A stretch of 64,000 nucleotides of DNA from assembly GCA_963820035.1 (NCBI GenBank), contig CAWFYK010000008.1, positions 36,582 through 100,581 of the forward strand. The letters are read 5' to 3'. The notes under the pieces were generated by a model that worked only from the letters and a program-made list of their open reading frames with translations, did not search any database and had not been told where the DNA came from. Of this stretch, positions 26,839 through 35,294 are shown in pieces; position 1 is the stretch's first letter; each line of letters opens with the position of its first letter. The position numbers were made by a program, and so were the translations under genes. The DNA comes from JAWWPG01 sp963820035. Lineage in GTDB: Bacteria > Actinomycetota > Actinomycetes > Propionibacteriales > Nocardioidaceae.

Positions 26839-28052
26839 CCGTCGAGCCCTCAGGTCCTGAGCCGTCGAGGCGGTTGCGCCGCGCGTTCGGGTCCCTGACC
26901 CCCAACGAGACCAGCGTCGTCACCGACATCCTGCGTCAGGAGACCGTCGGCGGCGCGCTTCTGCTGGTCGCGGCCGTCATCGCGATCGCCTGGGCGAACT
27001 CGCCGTGGTCGCAGAGCTATGCGTCCTTCCAGCAGTTCCACGTCGGGCCGTTGTCGCTGGAGCACTGGGCAGCCGATGGTGGACTCGCGCTGTTCTTCTT
27101 CATCGCCGGACTCGAGCTCAAACGCGAGCTCATGGTCGGCAGCCTGAGCCGGCCGGCCGATGCCCTCGTCCCCGTCGGCGCCGCGGTCGCCGGGATGATC
27201 GTGCCGGCCCTGGTCTATCTCGTCATCAACGTCCATGGCGATGTGTCGGGGTGGGCCACCCCGATGGCCACGGACATCGCGTTCGCCTTGGCGGTGCTGG
27301 CGATCGTCGGAAGCAGCCTTCCACCGGGGCTGCGAGCATTTCTCCTGACCCTCGCCGTCGTCGACGACCTGGGCGCGATCACGGTCATTGCCATCGCGTT
27401 CACCAGCTCGATCAACCTCCTCGCCCTGGCCGGTGCCATCGTGCTGCTCGCCGGCTACGCCCTGCTCCAACACCTCCGGGTGCGCAGCTGGGTCGTCTAT
27501 GTGCCACTCAGCATCGCGATCTGGTCCGTGGTCTACGCGAGCGGCGTGCACGCGACCGTTGCAGGGGTGGCGATGGGGCTGCTGACCCGAGTGCGGCTGG
27601 AGGACGACGAGGAGCACTCTCCCGCCGAGCGCCTCGAGCACCGGCTGCGCCCGCTGTCCGCCGGACTGGCCGTGCCGTTCTTCGCCCTGCTCGCCGCAGG
27701 GGTGACGCTGTCGGGAGGCGGACACCTGCTCCATGACCCGGTGGTGCTCGGGATCGTGCTGGGCCTCGTGGTGGGCAAGACGGTGGGGGTGCTCGGCGGC
27801 GCCTGGGCGGTGACCCGGCTGACCCGGGCCGAGCTCGCCCCAGGCGTTCGGTGGCTCGACGTCCTCGGGGTCGCCGTCCTCGCCGGCGTCGGCTTCACCG
27901 TGTCACTCCTCATCAGCGAGCTCGCCTTCCGCGGTACGACGGTGGAGGCGGCCAAGACCGCTGTCCTCGCCGGCTCCGTCATCGCCGGGATCGCGGCCGC
28001 CGGAATTCTCCGGCTCCGCAACCGTGCCCATCGAGCGCATCCGCCTCAGTGA
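26835..28052 (+). CDS. nhaA: Na+/H+ antiporter NhaA
   Basis: 405 residues and about 12 transmembrane helices. Conserved pieces include FFFIAGLELKRELMVGSL, the ion-binding TDIAFALAVLA and TLAVVDDLGAI, where the two adjacent aspartates of helix V bind sodium and protons. It exports Na+ in exchange for H+ and controls internal pH. Translation is probably coupled to the Nudix gene by the 4-base overlap. Confidence 0.95.
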   Translation: MTVEPSGPEPSRRLRRAFGSLTPNETSVVTDILRQETVGGALLLVAAVIAIAWANSPWSQSYASFQQFHVGPLSLEHWAADGGLALFFFIAGLELKRELMVGSLSRPADALVPVGAAVAGMIVPALVYLVINVHGDVSGWATPMATDIAFALAVLAIVGSSLPPGLRAFLLTLAVVDDLGAITVIAIAFTSSINLLALAGAIVLLAGYALLQHLRVRSWVVYVPLSIAIWSVVYASGVHATVAGVAMGLLTRVRLEDDEEHSPAERLEHRLRPLSAGLAVPFFALLAAGVTLSGGGHLLHDPVVLGIVLGLVVGKTVGVLGGAWAVTRLTRAELAPGVRWLDVLGVAVLAGVGFTVSLLISELAFRGTTVEAAKTAVLAGSVIAGIAAAGILRLRNRAHRAHPPQ

Positions 28053-28132
28053 GGCCGTAGGGTGCTCTTGTCTGCACGAGCCGGCGCGGCTGGCTCTCGC
28101 GACCCGCTGGCACCCGCGATGAGAGGACAGAG

Positions 28133-28537
28133 ATGACGACGCCGCAGCTGGGATCCTCCTCCGAGGAGGAGCCCACCATCGGTCGGCTGATCGCTGACAC
28201 CACCCGTGACGTCTCCAGCCTGGTGCGCAACGAGATCGAGCTGGCCAAGTCCGAGCTCAAGGTCAGCGTCAAGGCCGGTGGGGTGAGCATCGCACTCTTC
28301 GGCCTGGCCGGGTTCCTGGCGCTGCTGTCGATCGTGATGATCTCGTTCGCCTTCGCGTTCTTCCTCGACTGGTGGTTCGCCGGGACTGCGACCGCGTTCC
28401 TGATCGTCTTCGCCATCTACCTGCTGGTCGCGGCGGGCCTGGTCTACATCGGGGTCCGCAAGGCGAAGCAGGTGAAGGCGCCTGAGCAGACCATCGAGAG
28501 CGTCAAGGAGACCACCCAGGTCCTGTCGCGGGGGTGA
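28133..28537 (+). CDS. Small membrane protein of the phage-holin-like/DUF1469 family
   Basis: 134 residues: cytoplasmic stretch with DTTRDVSSLVRNEIELAKSE, then two hydrophobic helices separated by a short hairpin (FGLAGFLALLSIVMISFAF and TAFLIVFAIYLLVAAGLVYI). It resembles actinobacterial putative holin superfamily III proteins, which are chromosomal and not phage-linked; the same position in M. tuberculosis is Rv3669. Function unknown. AGAGGACAGAG precedes the ATG. Confidence 0.85.
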   Translation: MTTPQLGSSSEEEPTIGRLIADTTRDVSSLVRNEIELAKSELKVSVKAGGVSIALFGLAGFLALLSIVMISFAFAFFLDWWFAGTATAFLIVFAIYLLVAAGLVYIGVRKAKQVKAPEQTIESVKETTQVLSRG

Positions 28538-28547
28538 GCACTCGCCT

Positions 28548-29504
28548 GTGAGCCGTGTCCCGCTGACCGGCCCCGAGATCGAGCTCGACGGCCCCTGGAC
28601 GCACCGCTACGTATCCGCCAACGGCGCGCGCTTCCACCTGTCCGAGGCGGTGCCGAGCCGGGGCGGGGGAAGCAGGCCGCTGGTCCTGCTGCTGCATGGG
28701 TTCCCCGAGTTCTGGTGGAGCTGGCGTCACCAGCTGCCGGCCCTCGCCGATGCCGGCTACCACGCCCTGGCGATGGACCTCCGCGGCTATGGCGGCAGCG
28801 ACAAGACCCCGCGTGGCTACGACGCGATCACGCTCGCGTCCGACGTCGCCGGTGTCGTCCGAGCTCTCGGCGCGCGCCGAGCCGTCGTCGTCGGACACGG
28901 GTGGGGAGGCTACGTCGGCTGGGCCGCCGCCGCCCGCCACCCGGAGTGCGTGCGAGCACTCTGCGCGGTCTCTGCCCCGCACCCGTTGGCGCTCACCCGA
29001 TCACCGTCGAGCTGGCTGTCCACCAGGGCGGTCGTCCACCTGCTGGCCATGCAGGTGCCCTGGGTCCCCGAGCGGCGGATCGCCAAGGGTGGCTACGTCG
29101 CGCAGCACCTCTCACGCTGGGCTGCTCCAGGGAGCGCCTTCCCGACCGCCGCCGAGGCCGAGCACTACCGCACCGCTCTGGCGCACTGGCCCTCCCCGCA
29201 CTGCGCGCTGGAGTATCACCGGTGGCTGTTCCGCTCTCGGCTGCGGTCCGACGGGCGGGCCTTCGCCAAGGTCATGCGGCGGCCGGTCGACGTACCGGTC
29301 ATGCATATCGGCGGGACGACCGACCCCGCAGAGCCATCGGGAGCGGTAACCGGGTCGGCCCGCCATGTGCGCGGCGGCTACGTGCACCATGCCGTCGGCG
29401 ACGCGGGGCACTTTCCGCACGAGGAGCAGCCGGCGGAGTTCACCCGGCTGCTGCTCGCCTGGCTCTCACAGAGCACAGTCACCGGTGCTGACCCGGGTGG
29501 TTGA
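28548..29504 (+). CDS. Alpha/beta-hydrolase of the epoxide-hydrolase group lacking the usual nucleophile
   Basis: 318 residues. The oxyanion region HGFPEFWWSWRHQLPAL and the C-terminal histidine region DAGHFPHEEQPAEF match EphE-type epoxide hydrolases. The nucleophile elbow is VVVGHGWGGYVGW, where epoxide hydrolases have GHDWGG; the codon is GGG at about 28902. With glycine in place of the attacking aspartate, ordinary epoxide hydrolysis is not expected. The GTG start is 11 bases after the holin-like gene. Its last 39 bases overlap the 3' end of marP on the other strand. Confidence 0.87.
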   Translation: MSRVPLTGPEIELDGPWTHRYVSANGARFHLSEAVPSRGGGSRPLVLLLHGFPEFWWSWRHQLPALADAGYHALAMDLRGYGGSDKTPRGYDAITLASDVAGVVRALGARRAVVVGHGWGGYVGWAAAARHPECVRALCAVSAPHPLALTRSPSSWLSTRAVVHLLAMQVPWVPERRIAKGGYVAQHLSRWAAPGSAFPTAAEAEHYRTALAHWPSPHCALEYHRWLFRSRLRSDGRAFAKVMRRPVDVPVMHIGGTTDPAEPSGAVTGSARHVRGGYVHHAVGDAGHFPHEEQPAEFTRLLLAWLSQSTVTGADPGG

Positions 29505-30644
29505 GGTCGCGCCGTTCGCGGCGGCCCTGGCCACCTCCCCCGAGGTCAGGGCGTAGCCGGTGTTGCCGTCGACCAGCGAGGCGGCGAAGACGACCCCCAG
29601 CACCCTGCCGTCCGGTGCGACCAGCGGCCCGCCCGAGTTGCCCTGCCGGACCACGGCGTAGACCGCATAGGTGTCGCGCGTCACGACGCCGTTGTCATAG
29701 ATGTCCGGGCTGCGGAGCTGCTGCTCGCTGCGGATCCGACCCGGCTCGACATCGAACGGACCGTCCTCCGGATAGCCCAGCACGGCCGCCGAGCTGCCGG
29801 AGTCGGCAGACCCGGCGAAGCGCAGCGCCGTCGCCTCGAGATCGGGTACGGCGAGCACCGCCACGTCGGTGGCGGAGTCGTAGTAGACGACCGTCGCCGC
29901 GTGGTCGGTGTCGTTGAGCCGCACGATGGGATGCTTGACCCCCGCCACCACGTGGGCGTTGGTCATCACCCGATGGGGCGCGAAGACGAAACCGCTGCCC
30001 TCGAGTGTCTTGCTGCACGACGGCGCGTCGCCGAGGACCTTGACCACGCTCCGGCCCGCCTGCCGGACCCCCGCCGTATGGGCGACGTGCGGGGTCGGGG
30101 GACGGACCGGGACGATGCGCTCCGGCTGGAACGGCTCGAGATAGCGCGGGAAGTCGCTCGAGCCGACGACCGCGTTGAAGGCGGAGAGCAGCCGGTCGGA
30201 GCCTCCGGGCATCGCACCGTCGACGGCGCCGAGCACAGCGGACCCGCGGACCTCCTGGTTGATGCCGTCGAGCCGCGCACCGCTGGCCGCCACTCCGAGC
30301 ACCCAGGCGATGACGAGCATCGCCGCCACGCTCAGCGCCGCACCGCTCACGGCGTCGAGCAGCCGGGCCGGCCGCCAGACGACCCGCCGTCGCAGTTGTT
30401 GGCCGATGAGCGCACCGAGCCCCTGACCGAGGAAGGCCATGACGAGCACGATCATCAGGGCCGTCACCGAGACCGTCAGGCTCTCGGACAGACCGTCGAG
30501 AAGGTGCGGCACGAGCTGGATCCCGAGGAACCCGCCGCCCACCAGACCCGCGGTCGCGAACAAGCCGACCAGGAAGCCTTGCTGGTAGCCGGTCAATGCA
30601 TAGACCAGCGCACAGACGAGCAGGACGATGTCGAGCGCGTTCAC
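29466..30644 (-). CDS. marP: Membrane-anchored serine protease MarP
   Basis: 392 residues against 397 for M. tuberculosis MarP. Four N-terminal transmembrane helices form a CvpA-like domain (LDIVLLVCALVYALTGYQQG). The periplasmic trypsin-like domain has the triad in MTNAHVVAG (His), YDSATDVAVL (Asp) and RQGNSGGPLV (Ser337). Cysteines at CSKTLEGSG and GDC may form the regulatory disulfide known in MarP. In mycobacteria it is needed for acid resistance and activates a peptidoglycan hydrolase. The GTG at 30644 overlaps the upstream Nudix stop as GTGA. Confidence 0.94.
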   Translation of the reverse strand: MNALDIVLLVCALVYALTGYQQGFLVGLFATAGLVGGGFLGIQLVPHLLDGLSESLTVSVTALMIVLVMAFLGQGLGALIGQQLRRRVVWRPARLLDAVSGAALSVAAMLVIAWVLGVAASGARLDGINQEVRGSAVLGAVDGAMPGGSDRLLSAFNAVVGSSDFPRYLEPFQPERIVPVRPPTPHVAHTAGVRQAGRSVVKVLGDAPSCSKTLEGSGFVFAPHRVMTNAHVVAGVKHPIVRLNDTDHAATVVYYDSATDVAVLAVPDLEATALRFAGSADSGSSAAVLGYPEDGPFDVEPGRIRSEQQLRSPDIYDNGVVTRDTYAVYAVVRQGNSGGPLVAPDGRVLGVVFAASLVDGNTGYALTSGEVARAAANGATSTTRVSTGDCAL

Positions 30645-31363
30645 TCGGAACCCTCCCAGGTCGACTGCCCGCGGCGCGCCATATCGCGTAGTGACCCGGC
30701 CATCACCTCGCCGGGGAGCTCGAAGTACTGCTCCTCGTCCCAGGCCTGCTCCCACCCGAGCAGGCCGAAGAGCCGCGAGAGGATGCCGGCGGTGAAGCCC
30801 CACACCAAGATGGTGCCGACCTGGAACGCCGGTCCGACATAACCGGACGGGTGCTTGACGCGGCCGCGGTTGGCGGGGTCGAGCAGGTCGGCGACGGGTA
30901 CGACGTGCACGGAGGCGGTCTCGGCCGGGTCGACGGCTCGCACGGCCACCTTCTGCCGCCACCAGCCGACGACCGGCGTGACCAGATAGTCCGTCGCCGG
31001 CAGCCACAACGTCGGCAACGCACCGACGATGTCGACCCCCGCAGGGTCGAGGCCGGTCTCCTCCTCGGCTTCGCGCAGGGCCGCGGTCACGGCGTCGGCG
31101 TCCGACTCGTCCTGGGTGCCACCCGGGAAGGCCACCTGGCCTGGGTGGGCGCGCATGTCGGCGGCACGTTCGAGCAGCAGGACGTCGGCACCCGTCGGGC
31201 CTTCGCCGAACAGGATGAGCACCGACGCCGCTCTCGGCGTGCCTCCCGCCGGCGGCTGGAAGCTGGTGAGCTGGTAGGCCTTGATGCGAGGAAGGGCGGC
31301 AGCGACGTCACCCATCCAGTCCGGCATCGAGGCGGGCAACCGGTCGGCCCGGTCGGTCGTCAT
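30641..31363 (-). CDS. Nudix hydrolase, CoA pyrophosphatase type
   Basis: 240 residues. LLLERAADMRAHPGQVAFPG precedes the Nudix box GGTQDESDADAVTAALREAE with EETGL, the arrangement seen in CoA-cleaving Nudix enzymes (UPF0035). These split coenzyme A into phosphopantetheine and adenosine diphosphate. The ATG at 31363 overlaps the TlpA-gene stop as ATGA, and the C-terminus overlaps marP. Corresponds by order to Rv3672c. Confidence 0.9.
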   Translation of the reverse strand: MTTDRADRLPASMPDWMGDVAAALPRIKAYQLTSFQPPAGGTPRAASVLILFGEGPTGADVLLLERAADMRAHPGQVAFPGGTQDESDADAVTAALREAEEETGLDPAGVDIVGALPTLWLPATDYLVTPVVGWWRQKVAVRAVDPAETASVHVVPVADLLDPANRGRVKHPSGYVGPAFQVGTILVWGFTAGILSRLFGLLGWEQAWDEEQYFELPGEVMAGSLRDMARRGQSTWEGSE

Positions 31364-32022
31364 GTGCCGGACCCGGCGGACACGTCCACCCCGAGATGCG
31401 ACGAGACGAGGTGGTCGAGCTGGGACTCGGACGTCAGGGCGCCGACCTGCGTGTAGGCCACCCGGCCGGACCCGTCCACGAACAGTGTCATGGGCAGCCC
31501 GACGATGTGGAGCGCACCTTTTGCGGCGGCCTCCGGGTCGGCGACCTGGGGATAGGTGAGCCCGTGCTGCTGCGCGAACGCGAGGGCGAACGAGGGTCGC
31601 GGGTCGTAGAAGTCGACCCCGATCACGCGGACCTTCCCCTTGGCCGCAGTGGAGAACCTCTGCAACAGGGGTGACTCCTGCTGGCACGGTCCGCAGGTCT
31701 GCGACCAGAAGTTCAGCAGCAGCGGCCCACGAAGTCCCGCCAGGTCGACGTCGCGCCCACCGCCGAGACACGGCAGGGTGAGGTCGGGAAGCGAGCCGGG
31801 AGACGCTTCGGTGCCGACGCCGCTCGCGGGACAGGGCGCGATGTCAGCCCTCGCCTTGAGCGCCCGCAGCTCGGGGGTGTCGACCTTGACGGGCGACTTG
31901 CCCGGGTCGAACGTGTAGGTGGCTGGCTCTGGACGGGTGCTGCCGCAGGCCGTGGCAGCGAGCGCCACCGCGACCATGGCGAGGAGAAGGGCGAGCGGCG
32001 ATACGCGCGGAGTCGACGTCAT
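31360..32022 (-). CDS. TlpA-like thioredoxin-fold lipoprotein
   Basis: 220 residues. The signal peptide ends in a lipobox, ALAATACGS, so the protein is probably lipidated and held outside the membrane. The redox site is FWSQTCGPCQQES. The cis-proline region follows as VGLPMTLFVD. It likely reduces or exchanges disulfides in exported proteins. The ATG at 32022 overlaps the nth stop as ATGA. Confidence 0.91.
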   Translation of the reverse strand: MTSTPRVSPLALLLAMVAVALAATACGSTRPEPATYTFDPGKSPVKVDTPELRALKARADIAPCPASGVGTEASPGSLPDLTLPCLGGGRDVDLAGLRGPLLLNFWSQTCGPCQQESPLLQRFSTAAKGKVRVIGVDFYDPRPSFALAFAQQHGLTYPQVADPEAAAKGALHIVGLPMTLFVDGSGRVAYTQVGALTSESQLDHLVSSHLGVDVSAGSGT

Positions 32023-32738
32023 GCGCGGCCCTCGAGGCGGAGCAGGGTGGCCGCCCTGACCGGGTCGGTGGGCCCCTCGCCGTAGGACGGGCACAGCCGC
32101 GCGACGGGACACGCGCCGCAGGCCGGGTTGCGAGCGTGGCAGCATCGCCTGCCATGCCAGATCAGGTGGTGGCTGAGCATCGTCCAGTCGCGCTTGGGAA
32201 ACAGCGCGCCGATGTCATGCTCGGCCTTCACCGGATCGGTCTCGCTGGTCCAGCCGAACCTGCGCGCCAATCGTCCGACGTGGGTGTCGACGGTGATTCC
32301 CGGCACCCCGAAGCCGTTGCCGAGCACCACGTTGGCCGTCTTGCGGCCGACCCCGGGGAGCTTCACCAGCTCGTCGAGCCGGCCCGGGACGACGCCGCCG
32401 AAATCCTCGAGCACGGCGGCGGCCAGCTTGATGATCGACTGCGTCTTGGCCCGGAAGAAGCCGGTCGACGCGATGATCTGCTCGACATCCTCGCGATCGG
32501 CCGCGGCCAGCTCGCGTGGCCCGGGATAGCGGGCGAAGAGCGTGGGGCTCACGGCGTTGACCCGCTTGTCGGTGGTCTGGGCCGACAGCACGGTGACGAT
32601 CAACAGCTGCCATGGGGAGGTGAAGTCGAGCTCAGACGCCGCGTCGGGATAGGTCTCGGCGAGGATGCGGTCGATCTTGCGCGCACGTCTGACCAGCGCC
32701 GATCGACTCGGCGCGGCACCGACGCGGGCTGCTGGCAT
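32019..32738 (-). CDS. nth: Endonuclease III
   Basis: 239 residues. Base-excision-repair DNA glycosylase and AP lyase for oxidised pyrimidines. The helix-hairpin-helix is LPGVGRKTANVVLG, containing the catalytic lysine, the catalytic aspartate is in VDTHVGRLARR, and the [4Fe-4S] cluster ligands follow the pattern C-x6-C-x2-C-x5-C in CHARNPACGACPVARLC. The ATG at 32738 fits the family start. First gene of the nth-TlpA-Nudix-marP operon and divergent from crp. Confidence 0.96.
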   Translation of the reverse strand: MPAARVGAAPSRSALVRRARKIDRILAETYPDAASELDFTSPWQLLIVTVLSAQTTDKRVNAVSPTLFARYPGPRELAAADREDVEQIIASTGFFRAKTQSIIKLAAAVLEDFGGVVPGRLDELVKLPGVGRKTANVVLGNGFGVPGITVDTHVGRLARRFGWTSETDPVKAEHDIGALFPKRDWTMLSHHLIWHGRRCCHARNPACGACPVARLCPSYGEGPTDPVRAATLLRLEGRA

Positions 32739-32866
32739 GGAGAAAGCGTACGACCCGGCGGCGACGGGTCGGGGTCTACGACTGGGGCGTCCGTGACATG
32801 GCCAGATGAAGTGCGAGAGACTGTGACGTGGGACACTCCATCGGGGGTCGACGAGAGGAAACATCT

Positions 32867-33544
32867 GTGGACAGCGAGGGCCTGCGGAATGCGCCTCTTT
32901 TTCGTGGGCTCGATGATGAGGCCGCCCAGGCGCTGAGCGCCTCGATGCAGGAGTCGCGGATCCGCCGAGGAGACGTGCTGTTCAGCGAAGGCGACGAGGG
33001 CGACCGGCTCTACATCGTCACCGACGGCAAGGTGAAGCTCGGCCGGACCTCGGCCGACGGTCGGGAGAACCTGCTGGCGATCCTCGGACCCGGCCAGATG
33101 TTCGGTGAGCTGTCCCTCTTCGACCCCGGGCCACGCTCGGCCACCGTCACTGCCGTCACCGACTGCACCATGCAGAGCCTCAGCCACGACGAGCTCGGCC
33201 GGTGGCTCGACGGGCGGCCCGAGGTGGCGAGGGGGCTGCTGTCGCAGCTCGCCGGCCGGCTCCGCCGGGCCAACGACGTGGTCGCCGACCTGGTGTTCTC
33301 CGACGTACCCGGCCGGGTGGCCAAGGCGCTGCTCGACCTGTCGTCGCGCTTCGGCCGGGTCGCGGACGACGGTATCCACGTGCATCACGACCTCACCCAG
33401 GAGGAGCTCGCCCAGCTCGTCGGCGCGTCCCGCGAGACCGTCAACAAGGCACTTGCCGACTTCGCCTCCCGGGGCTGGATCCGGCTCGAGGCCCGCTCCG
33501 TCGTGATCATGGACCTCGAGCGCCTCAAGCGCCGGGCCCGCTGA
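32867..33544 (+). CDS. crp: Crp/Fnr-family transcription regulator
   Basis: 225 residues, collinear with M. tuberculosis Crp (Rv3676). The cyclic-nucleotide pocket shows GDRLYIVTDGKVKLGR and FGELSLFDPGPRSATV, with the arginine that contacts the cAMP phosphate. The helix-turn-helix is TQEELAQLVGASRETVNKAL. It is a global cAMP-responsive regulator. AGAGGAAA precedes the GTG at 32867; an earlier GTG at 32828 is in frame but less likely. Confidence 0.95.
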   Translation: MDSEGLRNAPLFRGLDDEAAQALSASMQESRIRRGDVLFSEGDEGDRLYIVTDGKVKLGRTSADGRENLLAILGPGQMFGELSLFDPGPRSATVTAVTDCTMQSLSHDELGRWLDGRPEVARGLLSQLAGRLRRANDVVADLVFSDVPGRVAKALLDLSSRFGRVADDGIHVHHDLTQEELAQLVGASRETVNKALADFASRGWIRLEARSVVIMDLERLKRRAR

Positions 33545-33545
33545 C

Positions 33546-33651
33546 CCGCCGAGCCGTCAGGTTCTTACCGCCGAACCGTCAGGTTCTTCCCGCCGAACCG
33601 TCAGGTTCTTACCGCCGAGCCGTCAGGTTCTTACCGCCGAAATCTCAGGTG
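33546..33651. repeat. 22-base tandem repeat after the MBL gene, stop codon in each unit
   Basis: Four complete 22-base units with consensus CCGCCGAACCGTCAGGTTCTTA, plus a divergent fifth that contains the MBL gene stop (TCA on this strand at 33645). In every unit a TCA lies at offset 11, in phase with that stop. GAACC-GTCA-GGTTC in each unit is a mini-hairpin, and one unit has GAGCC, which keeps pairing through a G-U. Fills the gap between convergent crp and MBL genes. Confidence 0.92.
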
Positions 33652-34457
33652 CGGGTACGGCGGAGAAAGTCGAGCTGCGCTCGGACGCTGAGCTCCGCCG
33701 CGGGCCACAGCCGCTCGTCGACGTCGGAGTAGACGCTGCGGACGACGTCCATCGGCTCGACAGCGCCGGCCGCCACGGCCTCCCGTACCTGCTCGAGCCG
33801 CTCGGCGCGGTGGGCCAGGTAGTGGTCGAGAGCCGGCAACGCGTCGGTGAGCACCGGTCCGTGCCCCGGCCAGATCGTCTCGACCTCACGATCTTCGGCC
33901 AGGTCTCGCAGTCTTCGCAGTGACCCCAAGTAGGCCCCCAGCTGCCCGTCGGGGTGGGCGACGACCGTCGTACCGCGCCCCAACACCGTGTCGCCAGTGA
34001 GCACCGCCCGGTCAGCCGGGACCAGGAAGCTGAGCGAGTCGCTGGTGTGGCCGGGAGTGCCGACAACCCGAACCTCCAGCCCCTCGAGGTCGACGACGTC
34101 GCCGTCGTGCAGCCCCTCGTCGCCGTGGACGAACGTCGGGTCGAGCGCGCGCACCCCACAGCCGACCCGCTCGGCGAAAGTCCGCGCCCCGTCGCTGTGG
34201 TCGGGATGCCCGTGCGTGAGGAGTACGGCGGCCACCCGGCCTGCGCGCTCGGCGACCGCGGCGAGATGGCCGTCATCGAGTGGCCCGGGGTCGACCACGA
34301 GGGAGCGACCGGCCGGCTCGGCGCGAAGCACCCAGGTGTTGGTGCCGTCGAGCGTCATCGGGCTCGCGTTCGGCGCCAGGACGCACTCGGCGTGCGGTCC
34401 GAACCGCCCCCCGTGCCATCCCTCCGGCTGGGCACCCGGTCCGGGCAGGGCCGTCAC
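33645..34457 (-). CDS. Metallo-beta-lactamase-fold hydrolase
   Basis: 270 residues. The dinuclear zinc site shows LLTHGHPDHSDG (HxHxDH), VVGTPGHTSDS, LTGDTVLG and IWPGHGPV. The group is related to glyoxalase II and LACTB2; substrate unknown. The M. tuberculosis gene at this place is Rv3677c. The GTG at 34457 overlaps the upstream Nudix stop as GTGA. Its last codons (LDFLRRTRT) lie against the tandem repeat. Confidence 0.91.
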   Translation of the reverse strand: MTALPGPGAQPEGWHGGRFGPHAECVLAPNASPMTLDGTNTWVLRAEPAGRSLVVDPGPLDDGHLAAVAERAGRVAAVLLTHGHPDHSDGARTFAERVGCGVRALDPTFVHGDEGLHDGDVVDLEGLEVRVVGTPGHTSDSLSFLVPADRAVLTGDTVLGRGTTVVAHPDGQLGAYLGSLRRLRDLAEDREVETIWPGHGPVLTDALPALDHYLAHRAERLEQVREAVAAGAVEPMDVVRSVYSDVDERLWPAAELSVRAQLDFLRRTRT

Positions 34458-35293
34458 GGCACGACTCCGGTCGGCAGCGTCAGGAACCCGTCATCCCCCA
34501 CGATCTCCACGCCGGGCACGACCTTCCTGATGACCCGCCGGCCGGCGGCGGCGAGCGTCGCCGCAACCGTCGGGTACGCCGCCATCTCCCGCAGCGCGAT
34601 GTAGGTCGGGGGCAGCATCCCCATCGCCCCGGCATCGACCCCCGCCACCGCATCGGCGGCAGTCATCCAGGTCACCGTGTCGGCCTCGCCCGAGACGTCG
34701 CGGGTGCGCTGACCGGGGGGCATGGCGGCGACGAAGAACCGGGTGTCGTAGCGCCTCGGCTCGAACTCCGGGGTGACCCAGTGAGCCCAGGCCAGCAACA
34801 GGTCGGTCCGCAGTACCAGGGAGCGCTGCTCGAGAAGTTCGGCGAGCGCCAGGCTCCGGTCGACGAGGGCGGCTCGCTCCCGCTCCCAATCGTCACCGGT
34901 CGTGTCGCCGACGACCGTGTCCGGAGTTGCACCCGCCAGCAGGACGCCGGACTCCTCGAAGGTCTCGCGCACTGCCGCGCACACGAGCGACCGCGCCACC
35001 GCCTCGTCGCAGCCGAGCCGCTCACCCCACTCGGCCGGGTCGGGTCCGGCCCACGCGACCGCCCGGTCGGAGTCACGCGGGTCGACCGTGCCGCCGGGGA
35101 AGGCATACATCCCGGCGGCGAACGCCATCCCGAGGTGTCGACGCAGCAGATAGACCTGTGGCGGTCCGGCGTCGCTCTCGCGGAGCAGGACGACGGTCGA
35201 GGCGCCCCGCGGGGTTGCCGGCGTCTGGTCGCCGGTCAGGAACGCGCGGGCGTGCTCGACGAGCGCCGGCGGGAGGCGCCGGGTGTTGTCCAC
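34454..35293 (-). CDS. Nudix hydrolase with an insertion in the box
   Basis: 279 residues. The Nudix signature is split: AFPGGTVDPRDS is followed by about 25 inserted residues and then CAAVRETFEESGVLLAG, which carries the catalytic REUxEExG part. Such insertions occur in the actinobacterial NUDIX group near RidA. Substrate unknown. The GTG at 35293 lies one base after the RidA stop. Confidence 0.88.
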   Translation of the reverse strand: MDNTRRLPPALVEHARAFLTGDQTPATPRGASTVVLLRESDAGPPQVYLLRRHLGMAFAAGMYAFPGGTVDPRDSDRAVAWAGPDPAEWGERLGCDEAVARSLVCAAVRETFEESGVLLAGATPDTVVGDTTGDDWERERAALVDRSLALAELLEQRSLVLRTDLLLAWAHWVTPEFEPRRYDTRFFVAAMPPGQRTRDVSGEADTVTWMTAADAVAGVDAGAMGMLPPTYIALREMAAYPTVAATLAAAGRRVIRKVVPGVEIVGDDGFLTLPTGVVP

Positions 35294-35294
35294 G

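Noticed and set aside
28133..28537. Phage holin as a sign of a prophage
   Set aside because: The family is chromosomal in actinobacteria, the position is conserved, and no other phage gene is nearby.
32800..32866. Crp-type operator before crp
   Set aside because: Only a half site (TGTGA) is visible; the second half does not match.
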